Below, piece by piece: positions 5,258 through 10,744 of a DNA stretch of 10,744 nucleotides (positions within the stretch are counted from its first letter, which is position 1; every line of letters begins with the position of its first letter). The DNA comes from an uncultured Collinsella sp. (GTDB taxonomy: Bacteria > Actinomycetota > Coriobacteriia > Coriobacteriales > Coriobacteriaceae). The stretch lies in contig USHZ01000057.1 of assembly GCA_900554595.1 (NCBI GenBank), positions 1 to 10,744 on the forward strand, in the 5' to 3' direction. Made by a program: the position numbers and the translations under genes. Under the pieces are notes generated by a model. It made no database searches, was not told where the DNA came from, and saw only the letters and a program-made list of their open reading frames with translations.

Positions 5258-6928
5258 CTAGTGGCGGAGTCCCAGCAGGCCGCGGCCGCGATGACGGGCC
5301 TCAGCGGGCACCTGGGCGTGCGGGCCGGCGGCCTTGACGGACTCGGGCAGGTGCGAGTACTTCTTCTCGAAGTTCTCCTCGAACATCACGGCCAGGTTGT
5401 GCGCTGCCTCGTCGTAGCGAGCGGTGCTCTGCCAGTACTGGCGCGGCACCAGAATGCCGTCGGGCACACCGTGGCACGTGGTGGGAATGTCGACGTTAAA
5501 GATATCGTCATGCACGAACTCGCTGTCCTCGATGGTACCGTCGAGGGCACGGGCCACCAGGGCGCGCGTGTAGGCAAGCTCGATGCGATGGCCCACGCCA
5601 TAACCGCCGCCGATCCAGCCGGTGTTGACCAGATAGACGCGGGTGCGACCGTCGGCGATGCGCTCGCCGAGCATCTTAGCGTAGACCATGGGGTCGAGCG
5701 GCATAAACGGCTCGCCAAACAGCGAAGAGAACGTGGGTGTGGGCTCGGTGACGCCGACCTCGGTGCCGGGAATCTTGGCCGTAAAGCCCGTCACAAAGTG
5801 ATACATGGCGGCGTCGGCCGTCAGGCGCGAGATGGGCGGCAGCACGCCAAAGGCGTCGCAGGTCAAAAACAGCACGACGCTCGGGGTGGTGCCCATGCCC
5901 TTGGTCCACGCGTTGGGGATATGCTCGACGGGGTAGGCCACGCGCGTATTGTGCGTGATCGAGACGTCGTCGTAGTTAGGCTTGCGATTCTCATCGAGTA
6001 CCACGTTTTCACAGATGGCGCCAAAGCGAACGGCGTTGAAGATCTCGGGCTCGTGGAACGCGTCCAGGCCCTCGCACTTGGCGTAGCAGCCGCCCTCGAT
6101 GTTGAAGATGCCCATGTCGGACCAACCGTGTTCGTCGTCGCCGATCAGCAGGCGCGTGGGGTTGGCCGAAAGCGTAGTCTTGCCGGTGCCGGACAGGCCA
6201 AAGAACACGGCGGTCTCATGCGTGACGGGGTCCATACTGGCCGAGCAATGCATGGGCAGCACGTCGTCCTCGACGGGCAGCAGATAGTTCATGACGCTGA
6301 AGATGGACTTTTTGATCTCGCCGGAGTAGCCGGTGCCAGCGACCAGAATCACGCGCTCCTGAAAGTTGATGACCACGGCGGCGCTGGAGTTGAGGCCCTT
6401 GATGGCGGGATCGCACTGGTAGCCCGGCGCGGCGAGCACGCAGAAGTCCGGCTCGCCGGTGCGTGCGATTTCACGGGCGAGCGGGCGGGCGAGCATCTGC
6501 TTAATAAAGAGCGCCTGGCTGGCACGCTCGCAGGCGACAAGCAGGCGACGCGTATGGTTGCGGTCGGCACCGGCCATACCGCGCGTGACGAACACATCGC
6601 GCTCGTTGAGATAGTCGACGATGCCGGCCTTGATGGCCTCGTAGCTCTCGACAGACAGCGGGCGGTTGACGGCGCCCCAGGCGATCTTGTCGTGCACGTC
6701 GGGCGTGTCAACGATAAAGCGGTCATTGGGGGAACGACCAGTGCGCTCCCCCGTCTCGATCACCAGTGCGCCGTTGGAGGCCATGCGGCCTTCGTTGCGG
6801 CGGATGGCATGCTCGACGAGCTCGGCTGCCGGCAGGTCAACCAGCAGGCGGGGCTGGTTCTCGGCAGGATCTTCGACCAGCGTAATGCCAAAGTTGGACA
6901 GAACTTCTGCAGGGGTAACACCAGGCAT
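5258..6928 (-). CDS. pckA: Phosphoenolpyruvate carboxykinase (ATP)
   Basis: Interconverts oxaloacetate plus ATP and PEP plus CO2 plus ADP in the cytosol. In anaerobic fermenters it often runs toward oxaloacetate, fixing CO2 on the way to succinate; direction here is inference. The protein has 556 residues, slightly longer than the usual 530-540. Motifs are TGRSPNDRF (residues 63-71, substrate arginine), YSGEIKKSIFSVMNY (201-215), the P-loop GLSGTGKTTLS (244-254), and the metal-binding IGDDEHGWSD (262-271). The glycine-rich GWIGGGYGVGHRI follows later. The start at 6928 is set by a strong AAAGGAGG 4-5 nt upstream; an extended frame to 7042 runs through the promoter. The C-terminal tail after KYSHLPESV is Arg/Gly-rich. 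It is a single-gene unit with its own promoter and operator-like palindrome, ended by the repeat hairpin of copy 4, and divergent from the flippase. Confidence 0.97.
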   Translation of the reverse strand: MPGVTPAEVLSNFGITLVEDPAENQPRLLVDLPAAELVEHAIRRNEGRMASNGALVIETGERTGRSPNDRFIVDTPDVHDKIAWGAVNRPLSVESYEAIKAGIVDYLNERDVFVTRGMAGADRNHTRRLLVACERASQALFIKQMLARPLAREIARTGEPDFCVLAAPGYQCDPAIKGLNSSAAVVINFQERVILVAGTGYSGEIKKSIFSVMNYLLPVEDDVLPMHCSASMDPVTHETAVFFGLSGTGKTTLSANPTRLLIGDDEHGWSDMGIFNIEGGCYAKCEGLDAFHEPEIFNAVRFGAICENVVLDENRKPNYDDVSITHNTRVAYPVEHIPNAWTKGMGTTPSVVLFLTCDAFGVLPPISRLTADAAMYHFVTGFTAKIPGTEVGVTEPTPTFSSLFGEPFMPLDPMVYAKMLGERIADGRTRVYLVNTGWIGGGYGVGHRIELAYTRALVARALDGTIEDSEFVHDDIFNVDIPTTCHGVPDGILVPRQYWQSTARYDEAAHNLAVMFEENFEKKYSHLPESVKAAGPHAQVPAEARHRGRGLLGLRH

Positions 6929-6969
6929 GGGGCCTCCTTTAAAAACGCGACACGTGGACGCGGCGCGCA

Positions 6970-6985
6970 CTTTACTCACGTAAAG
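6970..6985. promoter_or_regulatory. Inverted repeat CTTTAC-N4-GTAAAG in the pckA leader
   Basis: A 6-bp perfect dyad with TCAC between the arms, about 10 nt downstream of the proposed pckA -10. It could be a second operator at the transcript start or a small leader hairpin. No regulator is identified. Confidence 0.35.
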
Positions 6986-6995
6986 CCCGTTGTAC

Positions 6996-7023
6996 CCGAT
7001 ATGCAAAAACGTTTTTGCGTCAA
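6996..7023 (-). promoter_or_regulatory. pckA promoter
   Basis: On the minus strand TTGACG (7023-7018) is a good -35, with TATCGG (7001-6996) 16 nt further as a weaker -10. The start would be about 60 nt ahead of the pckA start codon. The spacer is almost entirely a perfect palindrome, pointing to repression. Confidence 0.5.
7003..7018. promoter_or_regulatory. LacI-family-type operator in the pckA promoter
   Basis: GCAAAAACGTTTTTGC is a perfect 16-bp palindrome with the central CG flanked by A and T tracts that is typical of LacI/PurR/CcpA operators. It resembles the PurR site ACGCAAACGTTTGCGT with an extra base in each half; it does not fit the CcpA cre consensus well. It fills the -35 to -10 spacer, so a bound regulator would block RNA polymerase. 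No LacI gene is in the window. Confidence 0.55.
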
Positions 7024-7067
7024 CGGCGAAGCGCCCGCCCAACGGTCAAAAATCGCACGTAAGCGGC

Positions 7068-7207
7068 CTAGTCATTTGGGACGTTCTTAAACGACTAGTC
7101 GTTGGGGACACTCTTGAGCAGGCATCAACCAAGGAGTGTCCCAGGATGCCGGCACTTGGGGATGTTCCTAAAGTGCCGGCACATAAGGAACGTCCCCAAG
7201 TACCGGC
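7068..7207. repeat. Modular palindromic (REP-like) array between the pckA and flippase promoters
   Basis: Three linked units. Unit 1 has CTAGTC (7068-7073), core TTTGGGACGTTCTTAAA (7075-7091) and the perfect palindrome AACGACTAGTCGTT (7090-7103). Unit 2 is GGGACACTC/GAGTGTCCC (7105-7113 with 7134-7142). Unit 3 has 22-nt arms (7148-7169 with 7186-7207) that differ from perfect complementarity at two positions, enclosing palindrome GTGCCGGCAC (7173-7182). Cores of units 1 and 3 match at 14 of 17 bases. No open frame spans it with family features. The GGGGAC core recalls the loops of the AAACCACCAC hairpins. Confidence 0.75.
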
Positions 7208-7273
7208 TACTGAATGGCACCGCCGAATATATTGAACAACCTGGTCAAAAACACGAATGGACACCACCGCGAC

Positions 7274-7300
7274 TATACTAGAGCGCAGCAATAGAAAGGA
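7274..7300 (+). promoter_or_regulatory. -10 box and ribosome binding site of the flippase gene
   Basis: TATACT (7274-7279) is close to the ideal -10, but no recognisable -35 stands 16-18 nt upstream. AAAGGA (7295-7300) is 6 nt before the TTG at 7307 and decides that start. The transcript leader would be only about 20 nt. Confidence 0.45.
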
Positions 7301-7306
7301 ACCGCC

Positions 7307-8881
7307 TTGAGCATCACGCCCCTCGATAGCATCCGCCGCACCATCGCCCGCCACAGCGGCGTCGCCGACCCCGCCGTATCGGGCGGGGCGCACGGACAGG
7401 GCGGACGCATCGAGAACGGCCTGTTCCCCGCATCGCACACCGCCGAGGAGCTCGCGCGCATCCAGGAGCTGAGCCAGCGTAACGCCGGCGGTCCCGACAG
7501 CGGCCAGGCCACACGCCGTCGCCGCGAGCGCGATCGCCAACCCGGCCCTATCCACCGCATGGTCAATGCCTGGTGGAACCGCCTGCTCGGAGCCGTCTAC
7601 GGCGGCGGCTTCTCCACGCAAGAAGCCGAGTACGAAGATCACGCTACCCGTCGCGACTACCTTTGGAATACCCTGGGCACCGCCGTATGGGGCATGGCGT
7701 TTCCGCTGCTCACCATTGTGTCGACGCAGCTCGTAGGCGCCGAGGAAGCTGGCAAGTTCTCCATCGCCTTTGTCACCGGCACGCTCATCATGATCGCGTG
7801 CAACTACGGCGTGCGAAACTTTCAGGTCTCGGACATCGACGAGAAAACCTCCTTCGCCTCCTACCAGCTCAACCGCTGGCTCTGCGGAGCGCTCGCGCTG
7901 GCATGCGGCCTGGTATACAGCAACGCCCGCGGCTATGACGCGCAGATGGCCACGATCGGCCTGGGCGTCTACCTCTATAAGGTGATCGACGGCATCGCCG
8001 ACGTGTACGAGGGCCGCCTGCAGCAGGCCGACAAGCTCTATTTGGCCGGCATGAGCCAAACGCTGCGTTCCATCGGCGTCATCACGGTCTTTAGCGTGGC
8101 ACTGTTCCTCACACGCAGCATGCCTATCGCGGCCATGGCCATGGGTGTCACCGCCATCGCCTCGCTCGTGCTGGTCACCGCGCCGCTCGCCCTGCTCGAA
8201 ACCGAAAAATCACGCCGCGTGAGTCTGCGCGAGGCTGGCCACCTGTTTGTCCAGTGCGCCCCGCTCTTTGGTGCGCTGTTCCTGTTCAACCTTATCGAGA
8301 GCATGCCCAAGTTCGTGATGGAGGGCACGCTGGCCTACAAGTATCAGCTGTACTTTAATGCCCTGTTCTTTCCGGCGCAGGCCATTTTGTTGAGCATCGG
8401 ATTTATCTACAAACCGCAGCTTTTGCGTCTGTCGAGCATTTGGGCGAATCCGCGCAAGCGTCGCCGCTTTGACCTAATTATTGTTGCCGTTATGGCACTG
8501 ATCGTGGTCATTACCGGAGCATGCGCCGCATTTATGGCAGGCCCCGGCATCCCCATCATGAGCTTTATGTACGGCCTTAACTTTGAGCGCTACCGCACGC
8601 TGGCGCTGCTAATGGTTGTCGCCGGCGGCATCACCGCGGCAATCGACTTTATCTACGCCATCATCACGGTGTTGCGCCACGCCGGCGACGTCACCAAGAT
8701 CTACCTGATTTGCTTCGCCGTAAGCGTGGTGCTGCCGGTGATCCTGATTAAGCTGCTGGGTCTGATGGGCGCCGTGGTTAGCTACCTAGCCATCATGGCC
8801 CTACTCCTGGTGCTACTGATTATCGAGTACGCCCACATCCGCCAACGCATCGAACGCGACCGCAACCCATACGGCGCCTAA
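7307..8881 (+). CDS. Polysaccharide/oligosaccharide flippase of the MOP superfamily (Wzx-like) with long N-terminal extension
   Basis: Likely moves lipid-linked oligosaccharides across the membrane for surface polysaccharide assembly. The 524-residue product starts at TTG with a good ribosome binding site 6 nt upstream. Residues 1-117 are hydrophilic, Arg- and Gly-rich (RRRRERDR near 70-77), without membrane segments. The flippase proper begins at about 118 with NTLGTAVWGMAFPLLTIVST, the typical first helix, then LVGAEEAGKFSIAF and NYGVRNFQVSDI, which match the family's first cytoplasmic loop. About 12 hydrophobic segments follow, with a basic RKRRR loop near residue 385. The C-terminus is basic and cytoplasmic. 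Normal relatives lack the extension, so it is either a real added domain or an upstream mis-start; the next good internal start is not evident. The substrate is unknown, and no glycosyltransferases adjoin it. Confidence 0.85.
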   Translation: MSITPLDSIRRTIARHSGVADPAVSGGAHGQGGRIENGLFPASHTAEELARIQELSQRNAGGPDSGQATRRRRERDRQPGPIHRMVNAWWNRLLGAVYGGGFSTQEAEYEDHATRRDYLWNTLGTAVWGMAFPLLTIVSTQLVGAEEAGKFSIAFVTGTLIMIACNYGVRNFQVSDIDEKTSFASYQLNRWLCGALALACGLVYSNARGYDAQMATIGLGVYLYKVIDGIADVYEGRLQQADKLYLAGMSQTLRSIGVITVFSVALFLTRSMPIAAMAMGVTAIASLVLVTAPLALLETEKSRRVSLREAGHLFVQCAPLFGALFLFNLIESMPKFVMEGTLAYKYQLYFNALFFPAQAILLSIGFIYKPQLLRLSSIWANPRKRRRFDLIIVAVMALIVVITGACAAFMAGPGIPIMSFMYGLNFERYRTLALLMVVAGGITAAIDFIYAIITVLRHAGDVTKIYLICFAVSVVLPVILIKLLGLMGAVVSYLAIMALLLVLLIIEYAHIRQRIERDRNPYGA

Positions 8882-8932
8882 TTCGAATCAATTTGAAGAA
8901 AAGAAACGTCGATGTTTTGGCACCGACAGCGA

Positions 8933-9032
8933 GCAGTCTCGAAGTGCCCCAGGTTGGCGCGAAAGAGGAGCGACGCGTACTTCTGTACGCGAGCGACGGT
9001 TTGAGCGACAAGATGGGGTGCTTCGGGGCTGC
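8933..9032 (+). ncRNA. Candidate structured RNA after the flippase gene
   Basis: In plus-strand RNA, 8933-8951 pairs with 9014-9032 through 19 uninterrupted base pairs, four of them G-U; in minus-strand RNA those would be A-C mismatches, so the plus strand is favoured. Inside are a UUG-CGC/GCG-CAA helix with one mismatch and a CGCGTAC/GTACGCG hairpin with UUCU loop (8974-8991). GAGCGAC occurs three times (8968, 8991, 9003). It could be an independent small RNA, a 3'-UTR element or a dispersed repeat. No known RNA family was recognised, and the overlapping open frames on both strands look accidental. Confidence 0.5.
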
Positions 9033-9047
9033 GCAGCGTCAACGTGA

Positions 9048-9069
9048 CCGCCGTTCGGTAGAACGGCGG
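9048..9069. terminator. Hairpin between convergent flippase and phosphoesterase genes
   Basis: CCGCCGTTC and GAACGGCGG (9048-9056, 9061-9069) form a perfect 9-bp stem with GGTA loop, 8 nt from the phosphoesterase stop codon. It is strong, but no T-run follows on either strand. It may end both transcripts, or belong to the structured RNA to its left. Confidence 0.45.
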
Positions 9070-9076
9070 AACAAGG

Positions 9077-9916
9077 TTATTCGCCCGGGTTGATGTTCGC
9101 ATAGAACTCCGCACCGTCATCCAGACGCAGGATCCCAACGCGGCCGAACTCGGAGCCGGTGGCGGCGGCGCAGTCGATGTCGATGCGATCGGGCACGCCG
9201 GCGGTATCCTCGCCGCCCAGGCGCACAATCTGCCCACGGCCGGACTCCTCATCGAGCCCCGCCAGGCCGCCGACCTCGCAATAACGCCCAAGCGACACCG
9301 TGGGCGTGTGGCCGCTCACCACGACCGGGCCCTTGCCCTCGGCAGAAAGCAGCCCCGTCGGCGCATCCCAATAACCATGGCGAATCCACAGCAGGTCATC
9401 GGACGACTGCACCGCAAGCATCTGCTGCAGTAGCTCGCGATCGGCATCCACCGCTCCCGCACCATCGGCACAATCAACCCCGTGTTCAAGCAAAAACGCC
9501 CGCGCCGCCTCGGTTTGGATGCCGGCATGTACCAACAGGTACGGACGCTCGTCAGTCTCGGCCACCGCGTAGAGCGGCAGCGTCGCCATCCAACGCACAA
9601 GCTCCTCGTACGCCTCGAATTCCATATCGTTGAGCTGCTGACGGGTGGTCCAACCGCCGTTGATATCCCAGGTCTCGGCATCGAGCGGATCCTGGCCAAT
9701 GATGGCGTCGAGCATGATCTGCTCGTGATTGCCCTTGAGCACGCGAGCGTTGGGTAGCGAGCGCACGAGCTTAATAACGCCGACCGGATCGGGCCCGCGA
9801 TCGATCATGTCGCCCAGCACATACAGCGTATCGTCGGACGCCAGCGAAATCTTGGACAGGGCCTCGTCAAGCGCACGCACGTGCCCGTGAGCATCGGATG
9901 TCACATAGATCGCCAT
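9077..9916 (-). CDS. Calcineurin-type metallophosphoesterase (PrpA/ApaH-like serine/threonine phosphatase fold)
   Basis: A two-metal phosphoesterase of 279 residues, cytosolic with no signal peptide. All metal-ligand motifs are present in order: SDAHGH (Asp8, His10), GDMIDRG (35-41), GNHE (62-65), VHAG (129-132) and SGHTPT (201-206). GDxxDRG with GNHE and an Arg/His-bearing middle part is shared by bacterial PPP-type protein phosphatases (PrpA/PphA) and symmetric diadenosine tetraphosphatases (ApaH), so the substrate cannot be decided. The C-terminal DIDCAAATGSEFGRVGILRLDDGAEFY is typical of these proteins. ATG at 9916 has GAGAGGC about 6 nt upstream. It is convergent with the flippase and divergent from the antiporter gene, with a promoter candidate and a palindrome in between. 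Confidence 0.9.
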   Translation of the reverse strand: MAIYVTSDAHGHVRALDEALSKISLASDDTLYVLGDMIDRGPDPVGVIKLVRSLPNARVLKGNHEQIMLDAIIGQDPLDAETWDINGGWTTRQQLNDMEFEAYEELVRWMATLPLYAVAETDERPYLLVHAGIQTEAARAFLLEHGVDCADGAGAVDADRELLQQMLAVQSSDDLLWIRHGYWDAPTGLLSAEGKGPVVVSGHTPTVSLGRYCEVGGLAGLDEESGRGQIVRLGGEDTAGVPDRIDIDCAAATGSEFGRVGILRLDDGAEFYANINPGE

Positions 9917-9963
9917 GAAACGCCTCTCTTTACATTGCTGCCGAAGCCCGGAGCCGCAACTAA

Positions 9964-9980
9964 AACTTCAAGTTGAACTT
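9964..9980. promoter_or_regulatory. Near-perfect palindrome AACTTCAA-G-TTGAACTT
   Basis: 17-bp dyad with one mismatched pair, centred on base 9972, about 10-30 nt downstream of the proposed phosphoesterase -10 and therefore at the start of its transcript. On the plus strand its right half (TTGAAC, 9973-9978) could also be the -35 of a divergent promoter with TACTCC 17 nt further on. It is operator-like; the regulator is unknown. Confidence 0.35.
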
Positions 9981-9991
9981 AAACGTTACCC

Positions 9992-10020
9992 ATTGTACTC
10001 CGTAGCAATAAAGCTGGAAA
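9992..10020 (-). promoter_or_regulatory. Promoter of the phosphoesterase gene
   Basis: On the minus strand TTTCCA (10020-10015) and TACAAT (9997-9992) are separated by 17 nt. The -10 is good, the -35 moderate. An alternative -35, TTGACG (10037-10032), has only a weak -10 (CTTTAT). The leader would be about 70 nt. Confidence 0.45.
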
Positions 10021-10242
10021 GGGTTGCATACCGTCAACGGTCGCCGGCGCACGCCTGCCAACCCGCACCGCTCACGCCACGCTGGTCAGGCCCAGCGCCC
10101 CAACCAGCGCCGCCCGCACCTCCGCCTCGTGTCGAAAATGCGCACGCCCGCAATCCAAGCCCATAAACCCACCATCTTTGGGTACAAATAACCGCAGACA
10201 ACTGACCGTGCCACGCCAACCACCCAGGAGCGGACACTATCC

Positions 10243-10744
10243 ATGAACCAGATACTTCTCTTTATCGGCCTCGTCATCATTCTGTGCCTGACCATCAAAC
10301 CCGTCGGCAAAAAGCTCCCCTTCCCCACCCTGCTCATCTTTATCGCACTCGGCATGCTGCTGGGCGTCAACGGTCCGGCGCACATCGACTTTAGCGACTA
10401 TGCGCTCACCGAAACCGTCTGCAGCACGGCGCTGCTGTTCATCATGTTCTATGGCGGCTTTAACACCAACATCGACCGCGCCAAACCCGTCGCCGTGCCC
10501 GCGGTGCTGCTGAGCACGCTCGGCGTCGTCATCACCGCTGGCATCACCGGCGTGTTTGCGCACTTTGTACTGGGCTTCGACTGGATCGGCGGCCTACTGC
10601 TGGGATCGGTCGTAGCATCCACCGACGCGGCCAGCGTCTTTAGCGTGCTGCGCGAGCACAGCCTGTCGCTGAGAGGCGGCACCGACTCACTGCTCGAGGT
10701 CGAATCGGGCTCCAACGATCCCGTCGCCTACATGCTCACCGCCG
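10243..10744 (+). CDS. CPA1-family cation/proton antiporter, NhaP2-like (3' end outside window)
   Basis: Inner-membrane exchanger moving K+ or Na+ out against protons; NhaP2/CvrA-type proteins control cytoplasmic K+ and pH. The first 167 codons are present. Several hydrophobic segments are visible, starting with ILLFIGLVIILCL, and then LPFPTLLIFIALGMLLGV, STALLFIMFYGGF, and AVPAVLLSTLGVVITAGITGVFA. The ion-binding region GSVVASTDAASVFSVL and the downstream ESGSNDPVAYMLT with its conserved Asn-Asp are diagnostic of the family. ATG at 10243 is the only suitable start, but the nearest Shine-Dalgarno (AGGAG, 10226-10230) lies 12 nt away, longer than normal, which suggests weak or regulated translation. 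Whether a cytoplasmic TrkA-C regulatory domain follows cannot be seen. Confidence 0.92.
   Translation, partial: MNQILLFIGLVIILCLTIKPVGKKLPFPTLLIFIALGMLLGVNGPAHIDFSDYALTETVCSTALLFIMFYGGFNTNIDRAKPVAVPAVLLSTLGVVITAGITGVFAHFVLGFDWIGGLLLGSVVASTDAASVFSVLREHSLSLRGGTDSLLEVESGSNDPVAYMLTA

Larger units (their letters stand above)
9917..10242. other. Intergenic region between divergent phosphoesterase and antiporter genes
   Basis: No gene is supported. The left third is AT-rich and carries the phosphoesterase promoter and a palindrome. The middle (10045-10115) is strongly C-rich with one 7-bp hairpin, CGCTGGT/ACCAGCG (10080-10109). The right part has TACAAA (10183-10188), a weak -10 candidate for the antiporter without a clear -35. 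Confidence 0.6.

Noticed and set aside
5261..7090. Open frame of 609 codons on the plus strand opposite pckA
   Set aside because: It mirrors pckA almost exactly, has no family features and is rich in Gly, Ala, Val, His and Asp as expected from the reverse complement of GC-biased codons.
7046..8059. Open frame of 337 codons on the minus strand opposite the flippase and through the palindromic array
   Set aside because: No recognisable domain, runs across the repeat array and both promoters, and is explained as an antisense shadow of the flippase reading frame.
8878..9291. Overlapping open frames on both strands across the structured RNA region (137 codons minus, 66 codons plus)
   Set aside because: Neither has a good ribosome binding site or domain; the sequence is better explained by RNA pairing and by the real phosphoesterase frame.

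Overview
The window is GC-rich bacterial chromosomal DNA with dense, mostly single-exon housekeeping genes, TTG as well as ATG starts and purine-rich ribosome binding sites. Gene content, protein style and the recurring GGGGAC-core hairpins suggest a gut actinobacterium of the class Coriobacteriia, most likely Collinsella or a relative. This is judged from memory of such genomes, not from a search. No tRNA, rRNA, CRISPR array, transposase gene or prophage gene was seen.

Layout. Bases 2-778 (+) are the 3' part of a WecA/TagO-type undecaprenyl-phosphate sugar-1-phosphate transferase, followed by trpS (939-1988, +). Four transcription units then run on the minus strand: a small MGMT-type DNA alkyltransferase (2317-2637), a MarR-type regulator with a DegV lipid-binding protein (3692-4141 and 2718-3572), a B3/4-domain protein (4311-5030) and ATP-dependent PEP carboxykinase pckA (5258-6928). 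A MOP-superfamily polysaccharide flippase with an unusual N-terminal extension lies on the plus strand (7307-8881), divergent from pckA. A calcineurin-type phosphoesterase is on the minus strand (9077-9916). The right edge holds the start of a CPA1/NhaP2-type cation/proton antiporter (10243 to the edge, +).

The genes do not form one pathway. The transferase and the flippase both belong to cell-surface polymer synthesis but are not adjacent. MarR plus DegV may be a small lipid-responsive unit. pckA has its own promoter with a perfect LacI-type palindrome between the -35 and -10.

The most interesting content is non-coding. (1) One hairpin family (stem AAAACCACCACAAAGG, always a 9-nt loop) occurs four times, each 9-25 nt after the stop codon of a minus-strand gene, apparently acting as a bidirectional terminator. 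(2) A modular palindromic array at 7068-7207 shares the GGGGAC core but has different arms. (3) The B3/4 gene has a leader ending in an intrinsic terminator whose G-U pairs show the RNA strand, as in an attenuator or riboswitch. (4) The region 8933-9069 after the flippase gene can form an uninterrupted 19-bp plus-strand RNA stem enclosing repeated GAGCGAC motifs. (5) The trpS-MGMT gap is full of nested inverted repeats.
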